Below, one piece after another: positions 1 to 11,641 of a stretch of 64,000 nucleotides of DNA (the first letter of the stretch is position 1; every line of letters starts with the position of its first letter). Made by a program: the position numbers and the translations under genes. Below the pieces are notes generated by a model. It made no database searches. It was not told the DNA's origin and worked only from the letters and a program-made list of their open reading frames with translations. This DNA comes from Lamellibrachia columna (Eukaryota > Annelida > Polychaeta > Sabellida > Siboglinidae). Location: NCBI GenBank assembly GCA_963662155.1, contig OY759271.1:42890000-42953999 (forward strand), written 5' to 3'.

Positions 1-975
1 GGAATAGGGAGAAAAGGTGTTGGAGTAGGAACCAATGATTGTGGGGAATAGGGAGAAAGGTTGTTGGGAGAAGGAACCAGTGAATGTGGGGAATAGGGAG
101 AAAGGTTGTTGGGAGAAGGAACCAGTGAATGTGGGGAATAGGGAGAAAAGTGTTGGAGAAGGAACCAATGAATGTGGGGAATAGGGAGAAAGGTTGTTGG
201 GAGAAGGAACCAATGGATGTGGGGAATAGGGAGAAAGGTTGTTTGGAGAAGGAACCAGTGAATGTGGGGAATAGGGAGAAAGGTTGTTGGGAGAACGAAC
301 CAGTGAATGTGGGGAATAGGGAGAAAGGTTGTTGGGAGAACGAACCAGTGAATGTGGGGAATAGGGAGAAAGGTTGTTGGGAGAAGGAACCAGTGAATGT
401 GGGGAATAGGGAGAAAGGTTGTTGGGAGAAGAAACCAGTGAATGTGGGGAATAGGTAGAAAGGTTGTTGGGAGAAGGAACCAGTGAATGTGGGGAATAGG
501 AAGAAAGGTTGTTGGGAGAAGGAACCAATAAATGTGGGGAATAGGGAGAAAGGTTGTTGAGAGAAGGAACCAGTGAATGTGGGGAATAGGGAGAAAGGTT
601 GTTGTGAGAAGAAACCAGTGAATGTGGGGAATAGGGAGAAATGTTGTTGGGAGAAGGAACCAGTGAATGTGGGGAATAGGGAGAAAAGGTGTTTGGAGGA
701 GGAACCAGTGAATGTGGGGAATAGGGAGAAAAGGTGTTTGAGAAGGAACCAGTGAATGTGGGGAATAGGGAGAAAAGGTGTTGCAGAAGGAACCAATGAA
801 TGTGGGGAATACGGAGAAAATGTGTTGGGAGGAGGAACCAGTGAATGTGGGGAATAGGGAGAAAGGTTGTTGGAGGAGGAACCAGTGAATGTGGGGAATA
901 GGGAGAAAAGGTGTTTGAGAAGGAACCAGTGAATGTGGGGAATAGGGAGAAAAGGTGTTGGGAAGAGGAACCATT
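1..975. repeat. 45-bp minisatellite, about 21 units
   Basis: Tandem copies of a purine-rich 45-bp unit containing GTGAATGTGGGGAATAGGGA, with small substitutions and some units of 44 bp. Because 45 is divisible by three, long stretches stay open and would read as a 15-residue repeat (VNVGNREKGCWEKEP). The array runs off the left edge. I see no splice sites, domain or flanking coding sequence, so the open frame looks like a by-product of the period. Confidence 0.95.
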
Positions 976-1860
976 GGACGTGTGAAAGGTGTCATTCTGT
1001 GGCTGGCATGGCTGGTATTTGCTGGTTCGAATAAATCCGTGACCAAAATTAAGCAACACAGAAAAACGTCCTTCGTTAAGATTACATGTAAATACAGCGA
1101 TGTGTGTCTTTTGGGATTTATTGATTCATGTTTACAAACACATATGTCGCGTTGTATTTGCAACTCGTTTCGAATAATTCGATCCTCCGTTGCCTGCGCG
1201 TGTCTCCTCGACCACTACGCAGTGGCCGTCAGAGGGCGCCAACGTCCGTCGTAGGCCGAGGGTGTTATTTAGAAGACGGAGCATTACATGGCTGGGGGGT
1301 GTCTTGGCGATCACTACGTTCGTTATTAAGACACTTTTTTGCTCGTCCAGCTGGTGATTTCAGACTGACAGCATTGATTGCCATGTCAGTTTTCGGGTCT
1401 ATTTCAACAAAATTCGAAAGGAAAGGGAAAGCCAACTGCACCGTGTATCAATGAAGTTTGTAAAGGCGCGATGTATAGATGTATGCATATTAGGTGGGAA
1501 GTCTCTCAAAACGAACGTAGTTTTAGGGGTGTACAGGCCAAACTTAAGTATTTCATGTTTGCACAACATATGGGAATCTTTTTTTTTCAAAACAAGCGTA
1601 GTTTTTTTTTTCGGGGGGGTATATGTCAGCGCTACGAATCGTGACAAGGGGTGGGGTATCAAAGAAGTAAAAAAATAGTGTGACGTATTTTAAGGATGGC
1701 CCCTTATTTCGCCGGAGTCAGTGTCACATCCACATCCATTATCGCGTCCAACAACATCACCACATCGAGGGTAATGTAATAAATCGACCAGTAATGTAAT
1801 ACAAATTTGCTGACAATCATTATGATGATGATGATGTTAATAACGATGATGTAGAAGGTG
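976..1860. other. Intergenic, no recognised gene
   Basis: Unique-looking sequence with short overlapping frames on both strands, a T-rich stretch near 1580-1620, and a short GATGATGAT run near 1822-1855 just before the LINE remnant. No recognisable protein, RNA or transposon terminus. Confidence 0.6.
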
Positions 1861-2655
1861 AGGACTACTCCGACGATTACAACCTTGTCGCTGTGGAGTA
1901 GCTTGTGTGCTTCAGTGATCCTGAGAACTATGCCGACTGGGATACGTGTATCCCTAGTAGGTTTAACCATGCCGGACTGGTCGTGGGTGAGATTCCAGAC
2001 TAAGAGTGATCCCTGGTCCTCCAGGTTGGGGGATGGGCGGCAGGCTAACAACCTGCTCCCGTAAAAACAACATATGTTACAGAAACATGTACAAGAAATC
2101 CAGCCTTTCTGATGGGTGATATTGGCGCTCGTTCTTCGACAGAGGATAGCATGAATGGTGATCGCCAAAGCCGTAAGGAAGCTAACACCAAGATACAGCC
2201 GTCAGTACATCCGCGAAAACAGATCAAGGTTGCGTGTTGGAATGTGAGGACGATGAACGCAGATGGTAAAACTGAGCAAATTGTAGATGAAATGAACAAC
2301 TATGGCATAGACATACTGGGAATCAGCGAGAGTAGGTGGACTGGAACAGGGAAAGTCAGACTTGAAGGAGGAGAGAAAGTGTTGTATTCTGGGGTAGAGA
2401 CCAGGCATGAGTTTGGTGTTGGGATGATAATATCTAAGAAGAACAGGAATACACTTCTCGAATGGCATCCAGTGAATTATTACTGTTAGATCGATCGGAA
2501 GACCAAAAGAGACGTGGCGGCGAATGGTGTAAAAAGAACGAGATGCGTTAGGGTGGAAATCATGGGCAGAGGCGGCACAGAGGGCGGCCGACAGGGCGGA
2601 ATGGCGGACCCTTGTACATGCCCTATGTGACACATGGCGCCCAAGGGATCCGTAA
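1861..2655 (+). mobile_element. Internally deleted LINE (RTE-like): endonuclease head joined to C-terminal tail
   Basis: A leader (1861-2110) precedes an open frame (2112-2489) encoding the start of an apurinic-like endonuclease. The motifs CWNVRT, then GISESRWTG and a G-V-G-M-I-I segment, are typical of RTE-type LINE proteins. After about residue 120 it jumps directly to the extreme C-terminus of such a protein: GRPKETWRR, then GWKSWAEAAQRAADRAEWR and a stop at about 2654. One TAA interrupts the tail frame near 2530. The rest of the endonuclease and the entire reverse transcriptase are absent, about 2 kb by comparison with the family. It could be a dead deletion derivative or a non-autonomous form using the parental ends. 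Confidence 0.8.
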
Positions 2656-2990
2656 GCCTAAGTAAGAAGGCGATGATGAGGGTAATAAACGATTATGATG
2701 ATGACGACAATTAATCTTAGTGATGATGATGATTATGACGATGATGATGATAACGGTTATGATGATGCTGATGATAATGATGACAATGATGATGATGATA
2801 ATAATAATGATGATAACGGCGGTAATAATGAGGATGATAAATGGTCATGATGATGATGAGGAAGAAGATGAAGACAATTAAGCGGTCTTAGTGATGATGA
2901 TGACGAAGATGATAACAATGAGGGTGATCATTATTACGATTATGAGGTCGAACACAATGACACCCTCAGTCTCATCATCTTGCTCCTCCT
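2656..2990 (+). repeat. Degenerate GAT/ATG trinucleotide tail
   Basis: Imperfect (GATGAT)n with AAT and ACG interruptions, starting directly after the LINE stop codon. Short-repeat 3' tails are known for RTE-type elements, so this is probably the element's tail, later expanded and mutated. Confidence 0.75.
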
Positions 2991-3287
2991 CCTCGTCGTC
3001 ATCATCATCCTCATGTTCACCCTTATAACTGCTAACCATGCTGACACCCACTCGACGTTCACAAACCTATGATTAACATAGGAATCTCAGAACGAGTGAG
3101 CCGCAAGTTTTCTGGGATATGGAATGCCGTTTGTATAACCTCCCAGGTAACGCACGGCAGTAACTACATGTTGGCACACAATAGGACCGAGTCAGACAGA
3201 GTGGTAAGGAATAAGGTCGGGGGTTATTAGAATGGGTCGCCTCAACAAATGAAAGAGGTAATCTACACTCAGTTAAGGGATCATCTC
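2991..3287. other. Unannotated spacer
   Basis: A CTCCTCCTCGTCGTCATCATC-type run near 2975-3015 ends the trinucleotide block. The remainder shows nothing recognisable. Confidence 0.5.
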
Positions 3288-3476
3288 AAACATGGTATAC
3301 CATGGTATTTCGTTGGTTTTACATGGTAAACCATGACATTACATGGTAAACTTTGGTAGACCATGCTTTTTCATATATTGTGTATGGTAAATGTATGATT
3401 TACCTGTTTACATGTTTCAAAACACCATGGTATTTATCATGGAATACAATGGTATATTTTCATAGGATCTACTATA
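3288..3476. mobile_element. Degenerate palindrome-rich CATGGTA element
   Basis: Repeated CATGGTA/TACCATG words in both orientations. The sequence shares CAAAACACCATGGTA and GGTATATTTTCATA with the well-formed hairpin element at 4451-4555, so it is probably an older copy of that family. Confidence 0.6.
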
Positions 3477-3479
3477 GAC

Positions 3480-3600
3480 ACGATAACTTTTGCTGATTAA
3501 AAGGAAACTGAACCATCAAAACATCTTAAACTTCCTCACAATCACTGCCATCATGTAAATGACATTCTGAGCAACTTCAGTCAAAATCACAAATTTGCAT
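3480..3600 (+). repeat. Dispersed repeat family C, copy 1
   Basis: Contains ACCATCAAAA, then CACTGCCATCAT and GTCAAAATCACA, in the same order as at 58125-58260 and 61620-61775. This is an interspersed family of about 130 bp without coding content; terminal structure not resolved. Confidence 0.6.
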
Positions 3601-3639
3601 CTCTCTTAAATGTGTGATATCCATTAAAGTCTAACAAAA

Positions 3640-4277
<638 letters not shown>

Positions 4278-4450
4278 AACAAATTGCAGTCTCACTCCAA
4301 TCAGTTTGTTTACATTTGGAATACAGGTCAATTCTCAATTCTACTCAGAGATCGTTCAGATTGTCACGGCTGGCTGTATTTTTGTGGGTTTACTGAAACA
4401 TGACATAATTATACCCATTATATGTTCTAGATTTGACCACTTCTAAGCAT

Positions 4451-4555
4451 CCCTTATGGAAATATACCATGGTATTTACCATGGTTTACTATGGTTTACC
4501 TGTTTCAAAACACCATGGTATACCATGCATTTACCATGGTATATTTTCATAAGGG
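4451..4555. mobile_element. Hairpin MITE, 105 bp
   Basis: The first 24 bases (beginning CCCTTATGGAAATATACC) and the last 24 (ending ATATTTTCATAAGGG) are inverted complements with one mismatch. The interior is also rich in TACCATGGT palindromes, so the whole element can fold into one hairpin. No target-site duplication is evident (flanks GCAT and TATAC), so the superfamily is not assigned. Confidence 0.8.
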
Positions 4556-5182
4556 TATACACATATAGGTCACACAATAAGTCGACATGTGGACAGTAAT
4601 TACCATAGGTTTTAGTTCTCTGAACAGCCACGGCAACGTATTGTCGCTGCTGACAGGACGAAGCAACCTGGCGGCTTTGTGAAAGCAGCGAGGTGCGGAA
4701 ACGACTTATTAGCATTCCGGAGGACATAACTTTGTTCTGACACCAGACATTGCTTTGGCATGTACTCTGGTAAACAGGGAATCAGACACGCACGACCATA
4801 GACTGCATTTTGTTTGTCTTAAGGAACTTAGGCAATTCAGCGCTTGCTTAGTGGCAGTGGCATATGATCTGCAAGTCTGCCTACGTTGCTCGAAGCAAGC
4901 GTTTCGGAGCAGATGCTAATTTGACGTAATACTAAGTTCGTTCGGGCGCAAGCAATGGCGGAATATTGACTTAGAGTGGCATGCTGATGCAACCGTGTAG
5001 TTGAAGTCTGCGATTTGTTGTGCTCGTTTGGACTTAGTTAAGGGATCATGCCTCAGTTAGACTTCCTGGTGTGTTACACACGAATGTAGGGCACAGTAAT
5101 TTTATATATGTGTTATTTAAAAAAAATCATATAATCTGACATAACTGCATTTGAGCCAGGCACATTGGCAAGCTGGTAGAAC
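4556..5182. other. Spacer upstream of candidate first exon
   Basis: No gene or repeat recognised except the word TTAAGGGATCATG near 5038, which resembles the ends of the repeats at 47895 and 50705. A promoter for the exon at 5183 could lie here, but no TATA box or other defined element stands out. Confidence 0.4.
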
Positions 5183-5258
5183 ATGTTGGCAATCAGTTAC
5201 AAGTACGAGACTTTGACTAAACTCGGTCAGCATGTCAATGAGATGATGGCAACGGCAG
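5183..5258 (+). CDS. Candidate first coding exon of an unrecognised plus-strand gene
   Basis: An ATG at 5183 opens a 25-codon frame (starting MLAISYKYETLTKLGQHVN) that runs into a strong splice donor, CGGCAG|GTAAGA, leaving one base of the next codon (phase 1). Length and composition are typical of an exon. An acceptor at 11645, read as AG|TG, would continue the frame (Gly/Val codon) into the block at 11646-11708. That join crosses the LINE at 7501-10788 and is only an inference. I do not recognise the protein. Confidence 0.35.
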
Positions 5259-5705
5259 GTAAGAAGTTTCAGAATTTTTTATGGTCCCGTTTTCTTATAA
5301 TCGTGCAAAACGTTAACATGGTCGCCAATGGGAAACGTAACAGGAGGCTGAACCCTTAAACCCTTTTCTGGTACAGGGCTATATGCTACCCACGCCGCGC
5401 GCATTTATTATAATTTTTATTCATGATCGGGCGTACCATCTTGTTAATTACAAATCTCCTTCTTCACATTACAGCAAATCCTTCAAAACTGAAGATTATT
5501 TGCTTCCAAGGGTGATAATATTAGCAAATTTGTGTCCCTCCCAAATACGACCTGGCTATTTAATCAAAGAAACAATTCACACACGTCTCTATAAATAGCA
5601 ATATATCCACTTATCAAGACAATTCAAATGTATTGTAACCCTTTACAATAAATGCAAAGCATAGCAAAATCCTATGTAATAATATAAATGAACAAATGAA
5701 TAAGT
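5259..5705. other. Intron or intergenic sequence
   Basis: AT-rich, with several possible AATAAA words near 5648 but no recognisable gene. Confidence 0.4.
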
Positions 5706-6130
5706 AAAGATGGCCCTCCTGGCGGACAGTTGAGAAGAACCGACATTTATCCGGTAGGTGTGTGCGCGCGAGGTTAGGGGGAGACGCGTAAAAAAATATT
5801 ATTGCAAAATTTTTACTGCGAAATTTGTAGGTTGATTTCGTATTTTTATTTGTTTCGACATATGGACTGTTAGAAAATGGAAACGCAATATATGCTTATT
5901 ATTCTGCTCAAATTCGATATTGGTATATTATCGCCGCCATTTTCACACCGGAGGTGAATTTGCAGCAGAAATGAAGCATCTTGTCGCGTATCAGTTATGT
6001 CACATTGGCGCCCGCTATCTGAAGGTAAGTGACGTATGGGTCAGAACGAACTCTTTATTTTCATGCTCCCATATGTTAACCGTATCTGCAACATTTTAGT
6101 TTTTACACGACTCGGTTTCTGCTTACCTAT
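5706..6130 (+). mobile_element. Dispersed repeat family A, copy 1 (inverted mate at 60975-61420)
   Basis: Begins AAGATGGCCCTCCTGGCGGAC and continues through TACGAAATTTGTAGG-type, CATATGGACTGTTAGAAAA, ATCGCCGCCATTTTCA, GGCGCCCGCTATCTGAAGG and ATATGTTAACCGTATCTGC words. The same series occurs in reverse complement at 60975-61420 with moderate divergence. No protein is encoded, so it is probably a non-autonomous transposon or part of a larger one. Confidence 0.85.
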
Positions 6131-7059
6131 TAGTAGCAATGCCGGAGCTCGTTAGGCGGCGCTAGTAGTGTTATGATCGGCAAATCGACCAAAACGTGTA
6201 CCCAGAGAGGTCCGTTGATAGGGGGTGCCATTAACGGTCCATAGCAACTGACATAGACCACCTATAATAAAAGTGTGCATATGCCTCTAAAGCTGAATAA
6301 ACGTTCTTTACTCTGATGTACTTCCTGTTTTATTTCTTTAGGTGAAAGTATTTAGTTTTTTAAGGTGAACATTTCATGATTCTCGCAAATCCGGGATTCA
6401 CCTTAATTCACGAAAAAAAACAATTGTATGTCTTACATGTATCATTTATTAACACAAAAATGTTTTTTATTTTGGCTAGGTCTGGCTAGTGATGTACTGT
6501 ACAACTAAAACAACCCCCTATCACTATCCACTGAAGCCAAGAATTATCTTGCTATTTGAACGTTAGGTGGCGCCACGTACAGTTAAGAATAAATTATGCG
6601 ATGTCCTAGCCCGCTGTTGTTTCAAGTTCGTCTTTCTCGTCATAGTTGTTGAAAGTTCATAAATATCCATTCTTCAAGTACGTGTGTAAGTAGTAATTGA
6701 TCTATCTAACTATATTATGTTTGAAGTTCTGGAGAGTGTTTTGCTCATTTAGGCGGGAAATAAAACATGTAAACAAACTTGCAGTGCCAGTGTCAGTGAG
6801 AGCAGAGCGTGACTGACCTGTCAAACGATGTCACAGCAGACAAGACGAAGAAAGGCATCCATTACTCGCATTAGCTCAAAGCTGACAATCTTAAACTTTG
6901 GAATGTTAATATGATTTACTCTGTGCTTTCTGATTGCTTTTCATTATAATTAAATACTATCATAATCGTGGATACGACTTATGTATAGTGACTAGTCTAA
7001 TGACTAGTATTAATGTAAATATTTGTTTATGCCCAAAAATTTCTATTAAGTTAAAGTTA
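6131..7059. other. AT-rich spacer
   Basis: No gene recognised. AATAAA-like words occur near 6265-6300. The open frame at 6934-7218 has low-complexity AT-rich composition and no family resemblance. Confidence 0.4.
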
Positions 7060-7485
7060 AAACCTTGTAAACAATATTTGTATATACATAATAATGCTAA
7101 TGACCTATACATGTTAATCATGCTTAGAAATAGACACCGAGTTAAAAATATCTCTGTAGGCTATATTATATTGCGTTTTTCTTTTTACCAACTACCCCTG
7201 TATAAATGTGCAGAATAGGTGAAAAATAGCACTGTTTACAGCTCTCGTGACCCCACACAGGTTGAGAACATTTAGTACTTCCACAATATGTAAAAAAATT
7301 ACAATAACATTAATATTGGCGATTTTTTTAGGCTAGGTACACTTTTTTATCAAAATAGAAAAAGACGTGTTTTGAAAATGTTGATGGGGGCGTCTTTAAA
7401 GTGCTCTAACATGAAAACTAATTAACGTGCAACCATACAACTGATTCCATGATGTATCTTAATAATATACCTTTCCAATGATCTT
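7060..7485 (+). repeat. Repeat family B, copy 1 (left of LINE)
   Basis: Shares with 10890-11345 the ordered words AATAATGCTAATGAC, CCCCTGTATAAAT, CACACAGGTTGAGAACAT, CTTCCACAATATGTAAA, AGTGCTCTAACATGAAAAC and CAACTGATTCCATGATG. A shorter third copy lies at 11351-11490. The RTE LINE sits between copies 1 and 2. Confidence 0.85.
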
Positions 7486-7500
7486 CATCCTGCATGATAC
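7486..7500. repeat. 15-bp target-site duplication of LINE, left copy
   Basis: CATCCTGCATGATAC, identical to 10789-10803. It marks the exact 3' boundary of the minus-strand LINE. Confidence 0.95.
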
Positions 7501-10500
7501 CTTACCTCACCTATCCTCTTCGGGCCCAGTGGCCCATAAGGCCGAAGTGAATCTCCTCCATCTTGTTCTATCAGCTGCTACACGTCTGGCTTCGTTCCAG
7601 CTATTCCACCCCAGTATACGTCTTTCATTTTCAATAGTTGATCGCCACGTTGTCTTTGGTCGCCCAACCTTTCTTCTACCTTCAGGCGTCCAGGTCAGTG
7701 CAGTCTCACAATTGCTGTTCTTCTCCATTCGTAGGATATGTCCTACCCACTTCCATCTTCTTAACTTGACCTCAGTGCTGATTGTCTTCAATTTTGTTTT
7801 TGTCAGAATATCTCGATTTGATACAACGTATGGCCATCGAATTTGTAGGATTCGTCTTAAACACTTGAAAAAAAAATTACCTAACTTTCTGTTGTCTCCT
7901 TCGTTAATTTTCCATGTTTCACTTCCATACAACAACACTGGTTTAACAAGTGTGTTAAAAAGCCTCAATTTCGATCTCAATGTGTATATATTTGAACTCC
8001 ATATCTGCTTTAGTTTCATGAAGGATACCCTCGCTTTACAAATTCTGTTAACAATGTCATCGCCACCTCCTCCTTGCTTACTAACGTTCGCACCAAGGTA
8101 GTTATACTTGTCCACTTCCTTTAGCTCTTGATCATCGATTAGTATTCTGTTTTCGCACTTGCTGTTTATCCTCAATATTTGAGTTTTCTTTTTATTTATT
8201 CTTAGTCCTGTCCTTGCTGCAAATTGATTCAGTTGTCTTGTCTTTGTTTGCGTGTGTGTAGCATGATGACATGAGTGCTATGTCGTCGGCAAAGTCCAGG
8301 TCCTCTAGGTTTGACGTGAAGTTCCATCTTATTCCTGTTTTGTTTCCCGCTGTTGTGTTTCTCATTATCCAGTCCACTACTATCAAGAAGATAAATCCAG
8401 ACATTACATCTCCTTGTTTAACTCCAGTTTTGACCTTGAACCACTCAGATTCCTCACCTTCGTCTAACACTGCACATTCACTATCTTCGTATAACATCTG
8501 TACCATGTGGATTATCTTGCATGTAATTCCATAGCTCTCCATAATTTTCCATAGACTCTTTCGGTGCACTAAGTCAAATGCTTTTTCAAAATCCACAAAT
8601 GTGATGTATAGAGTTGCCTGCCATTCCACTACCTGTTCTATAATATTTCGTAAAATAAATATCTGTTCTACTGTGCCTCTCCCACTTCTGAAACCTGCTT
8701 GTTCGTCTCTCAACTTGCTGTTAACTCCATCTCTTATTCTGTCAATGAGTACTCTTCCGAATACTTTACTAGGAACAGATGTCAAAGTAATTCCTCTCCA
8801 ATTCCCGCAATCTGTCAGGTCACCTTTCTTCGGTATTTTAACGATCAGTCCCTGCTTCCACGTTTTTGGCACTTTCTCTTGTTCCCAAAATGTTCTGAAT
8901 AATTTGACAAGCCATTTCTCTGTTGTATTCATGTCTGCTTTTAATAATTCTGCTGTAATTTCGTCCTTGCCCCCTGCTTTCCCGTTTTTCATCTTCCTTA
9001 GCGCTGTTCTAATTTCTGCCTTTGTTATTGGGTCAGTGCTGATTTCGTTTATGATAGGATCTATCTCCACATCTGTTACAGGGTCATCAGGTATAGGTCT
9101 ATTAAGGATTTCCTTAAAGTGTTCTTTCCATCACTTCCTTCTGGCCAATCCTTCCGTTATTAAGTTTCCACCTTTGTCTTTCACTGCATTTGTTGTCTTA
9201 CGTTTGTCATTACTGAGGGTTTTTGTAATATCATACACTTCTTTCATTCTTCCATTATGTGCTGCTTCCTCTGCTTCCATGGCAAGGTGGTCAACCCACT
9301 TCCTCTTGTCTTGTCTCATGCTCTTCTTCACTTCTTTGTCTTTACACCTATATTTATCCATGTAATTCTGCTTAATCCTGTCTGACTTTGTCTGCTCGAT
9401 GTTGTTCTTCAGTCGTTTTCTCTCTTCTACTAACTCCCACGACTCCTTGCTGATCCATGGTTTTTGCCCTTTCTTTTTGTACCCCAGTACTTCTTGAGCT
9501 GTTTCTTCCTCAAAGTCTTGCCATTGTTTCTCAACTTCTTCGTCGCCTGTTTCTTCGTAGTCTTGTAATATATCATATTTGTTGCGTAACTTCAGTGAGA
9601 ATTGGGCTTTAATAGCTGGGTGCTGTAACTTAATTATATCAAATTTCTTTCTGATGACCTTGTTCTTTTGTTTTCTCTTTAGTTTCAGCTTGATTTTTGA
9701 TCGCACTAATTGGTGGTCGCTCGCAATGTCGGCTCCTCTCATGGCCCTAGTGTCCATTACTGATGTCCGGTGTTGCCTACTCACTAACACATGGTCTATT
9801 TGATTCTTTGTCTTTCCTCCTGGAGATGTCCATGTCTGTTTATGTATAAGTTTATGTGGGAAAATGGTACCTGTTACCACGAGGTTATTGAGTCCGCAGA
9901 AGTCAGCAAGTCTTTCTCCATTGTCATTTCTTTCACCTACTCCATGGCTTCCTATTATGTTTTCATATCCGTCGTTGTCTTCTCCAACTTTGGCATTTAA
10001 ATCCCCCATTACTAAGAGTATGTCATGCTTATGAACACTGTCCACAACTGTCTGGAGCTGTTCGTAGAAATTGTCTTTATCTTCGACGCTGGCTTCATTT
10101 GTTGGTGCATAGACTTGTATGATCGATAACTTTACATACATGGAGAAGAATCTAGCATAAATAATTCTATCACTGATAGGTTTCCATTCCAGTAATGCTT
10201 TTTCTGCTTTCTTCGTCATCATTATTGCTACTCCGTGTCTGTGTATGTTGTCTTCTCTCCCTGAAAAAATTATGCTCTCTCTGGTGTTCATCTTGACTTT
10301 TCCTTGTCCCATCCATCTGCATTCACTAATGCCCATGACATCTATTTTATATTTGTCCATTTCTCTTGCAAGCTGGGCTGATTTCCCTATAGAGTATAAC
10401 GTTCTCACATTCCAACATCCTATATTTACATTAACTTTTGGCTTGGTTAACGACGTTGTCAGCCTCCGAACTTCAGTTTGGCTTTGATCCGGAAGCGTCA

Positions 10501-10788
10501 TACTGTCCAAATAAATGATGTCATCATCTGCTGGTATCTGGGCCGTCGCCTTCCTGTAGCCACTTCCAGCACAAGCTGGCTTTTGAAATTCACTTCTGGT
10601 TTCTGTAACATCATTTGAGCTGGGAGGGTTGTTGGCACTCCGCAGTAGGTTTATTTTCGGGGTTTTCCTTCCCTTAGCCATAGTCTCGTTTGTCCAGCAC
10701 AATGTACTGGTTTCCGGGGTGCGCCACGGGGAGGTGAGGTTGACTTGAGTGTCTTTACGGTTGAGCGCATCAACACCCCTTACACCAC
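7501..10788 (-). mobile_element. Near-full-length RTE-type LINE (3.29 kb)
   Basis: Bounded by perfect 15-bp duplications. It contains one long endonuclease/reverse-transcriptase reading frame broken by only one stop codon and one frameshift. The length matches RTE-clade elements. The 3' untranslated tail is only 6 bases after the stop codon (GGTAAG), with no poly(A). The intact duplication and low damage indicate a fairly recent insertion. Confidence 0.93.
7507..10681 (-). pseudogene. RTE LINE endonuclease/reverse transcriptase, one nonsense codon and one frameshift
   Basis: The likely start is the ATG at 10681 (MAKGRKTPKINLL); in-frame ATGs further upstream lie in the target duplication. 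The endonuclease domain has CWNVRT, GISECRWMG, VYAPTNEA, VMGDLNAKVG, NQIDHVLVS and ASDHQLV. After a linker, a TGA at 9131-9133 falls just before WKEHF in the same frame. The reverse transcriptase (9130 down to about 8190) has KIPKKGD, NWRGITL, AGFRSGRG, FVDFEKAFD, GVKQGDVMS and DFADDIAL. A one-base shift near 8255-8270 then leads into the C-terminal region (RINSKCENR, LYGSETW, GRPKTTWR, LGWNSWNEARRVAADRTRWR), ending TGPEEDR. Family knowledge: this enzyme nicks the target and primes reverse transcription in cis. Two lesions make this copy inactive. Confidence 0.93.
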
Positions 10789-10803
10789 CATCCTGCATGA
10801 TAC
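10789..10803. repeat. 15-bp target-site duplication of LINE, right copy
   Basis: Identical to 7486-7500. It lies at the element's 5' end and supplies an in-frame ATG upstream of the LINE coding region. Confidence 0.95.
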
Positions 10804-10889
10804 ACATATCAAATATTCATCTTGCATTAGCATGTATTCAGCTGTGAACAAGCTTCTGTAAAAACCTGCACAATAGTTTGCAGTTAAAA

Positions 10890-11345
10890 AACTTTGTAAA
10901 AAATATTTTTCATATATATAATAATGCTAATGACATATACATGTCAATCTTGCTTAGAAGCTGACACTGAGGTTTACAAAATGTCTCTGTAGGGTATATA
11001 CTGTGTTTTTTTTTTGGCAAACTGCCCCTGTATAAATATGCAAAATAAGTTAAAAATAGCATTACTTACTTACTCTCTTGCAACCAAAATAATGGATACA
11101 CTGGTATGAATGGCCCCACACAGGTTGAGAACATTGAGTACTTCCACAATATGTAAAAAAAATTACATTAATATTAGTAATTTTTTTTGGCCAGGTACAC
11201 TTTTTATGAAAATAGAAAAAACGTGTTTTGGAAATGTTGACGGGTGGGGGGTGTCTTTAAAGTGCTCTAACATGAAAACTAATTAACATACAGCCATACA
11301 ACTGATTCCATGATGTATCTTAATAATATATCTTTCCAATAATCT
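10890..11345 (+). repeat. Repeat family B, copy 2
   Basis: Diverged copy of 7060-7485 in the same orientation; see that entry for shared words. Confidence 0.85.
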
Positions 11346-11350
11346 TCAAC

Positions 11351-11490
11351 ACAGGTTGAGAACATTGAGTACTTGCACAATATGTAAAATACATTAACAT
11401 TAATATTAGTAAACATTTTAGGCCAGGTACACTTTTTTGATCTAAATAGAAAAAACATGTTTTGAAAACATTGACGGGTGTCTTATGATG
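11351..11490 (+). repeat. Repeat family B, copy 3 (partial)
   Basis: Restarts at CACAGGTTGAGAACATTGAG and follows copy 2 through the GGCCAGGTACACTTTTT and TTGACGGGTGTCTT words, then diverges. It makes a short tandem arrangement with copy 2. Confidence 0.8.
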
Positions 11491-11641
11491 TGACATTAGT
11501 GCAATTGAGCAGGCATGTTCACAGGTTTGTTTGTTGAAGCTATTGGCTGTGAAATAGTGCATTTTTTTAGAGTTAACAGGCAGAGGGATTTATTACACAA
11601 CTATTCTTCACTTGTGTCTGTCTTGACGGAATAATATGCAG

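Noticed and set aside
4451..4555. piggyBac-type MITE from its CCC...GGG ends
   Set aside because: The flanks are not TTAA.
6934..7218. 94-residue open frame
   Set aside because: Overlaps repeat family B copy 1; the second copy at 10890 does not keep the frame.
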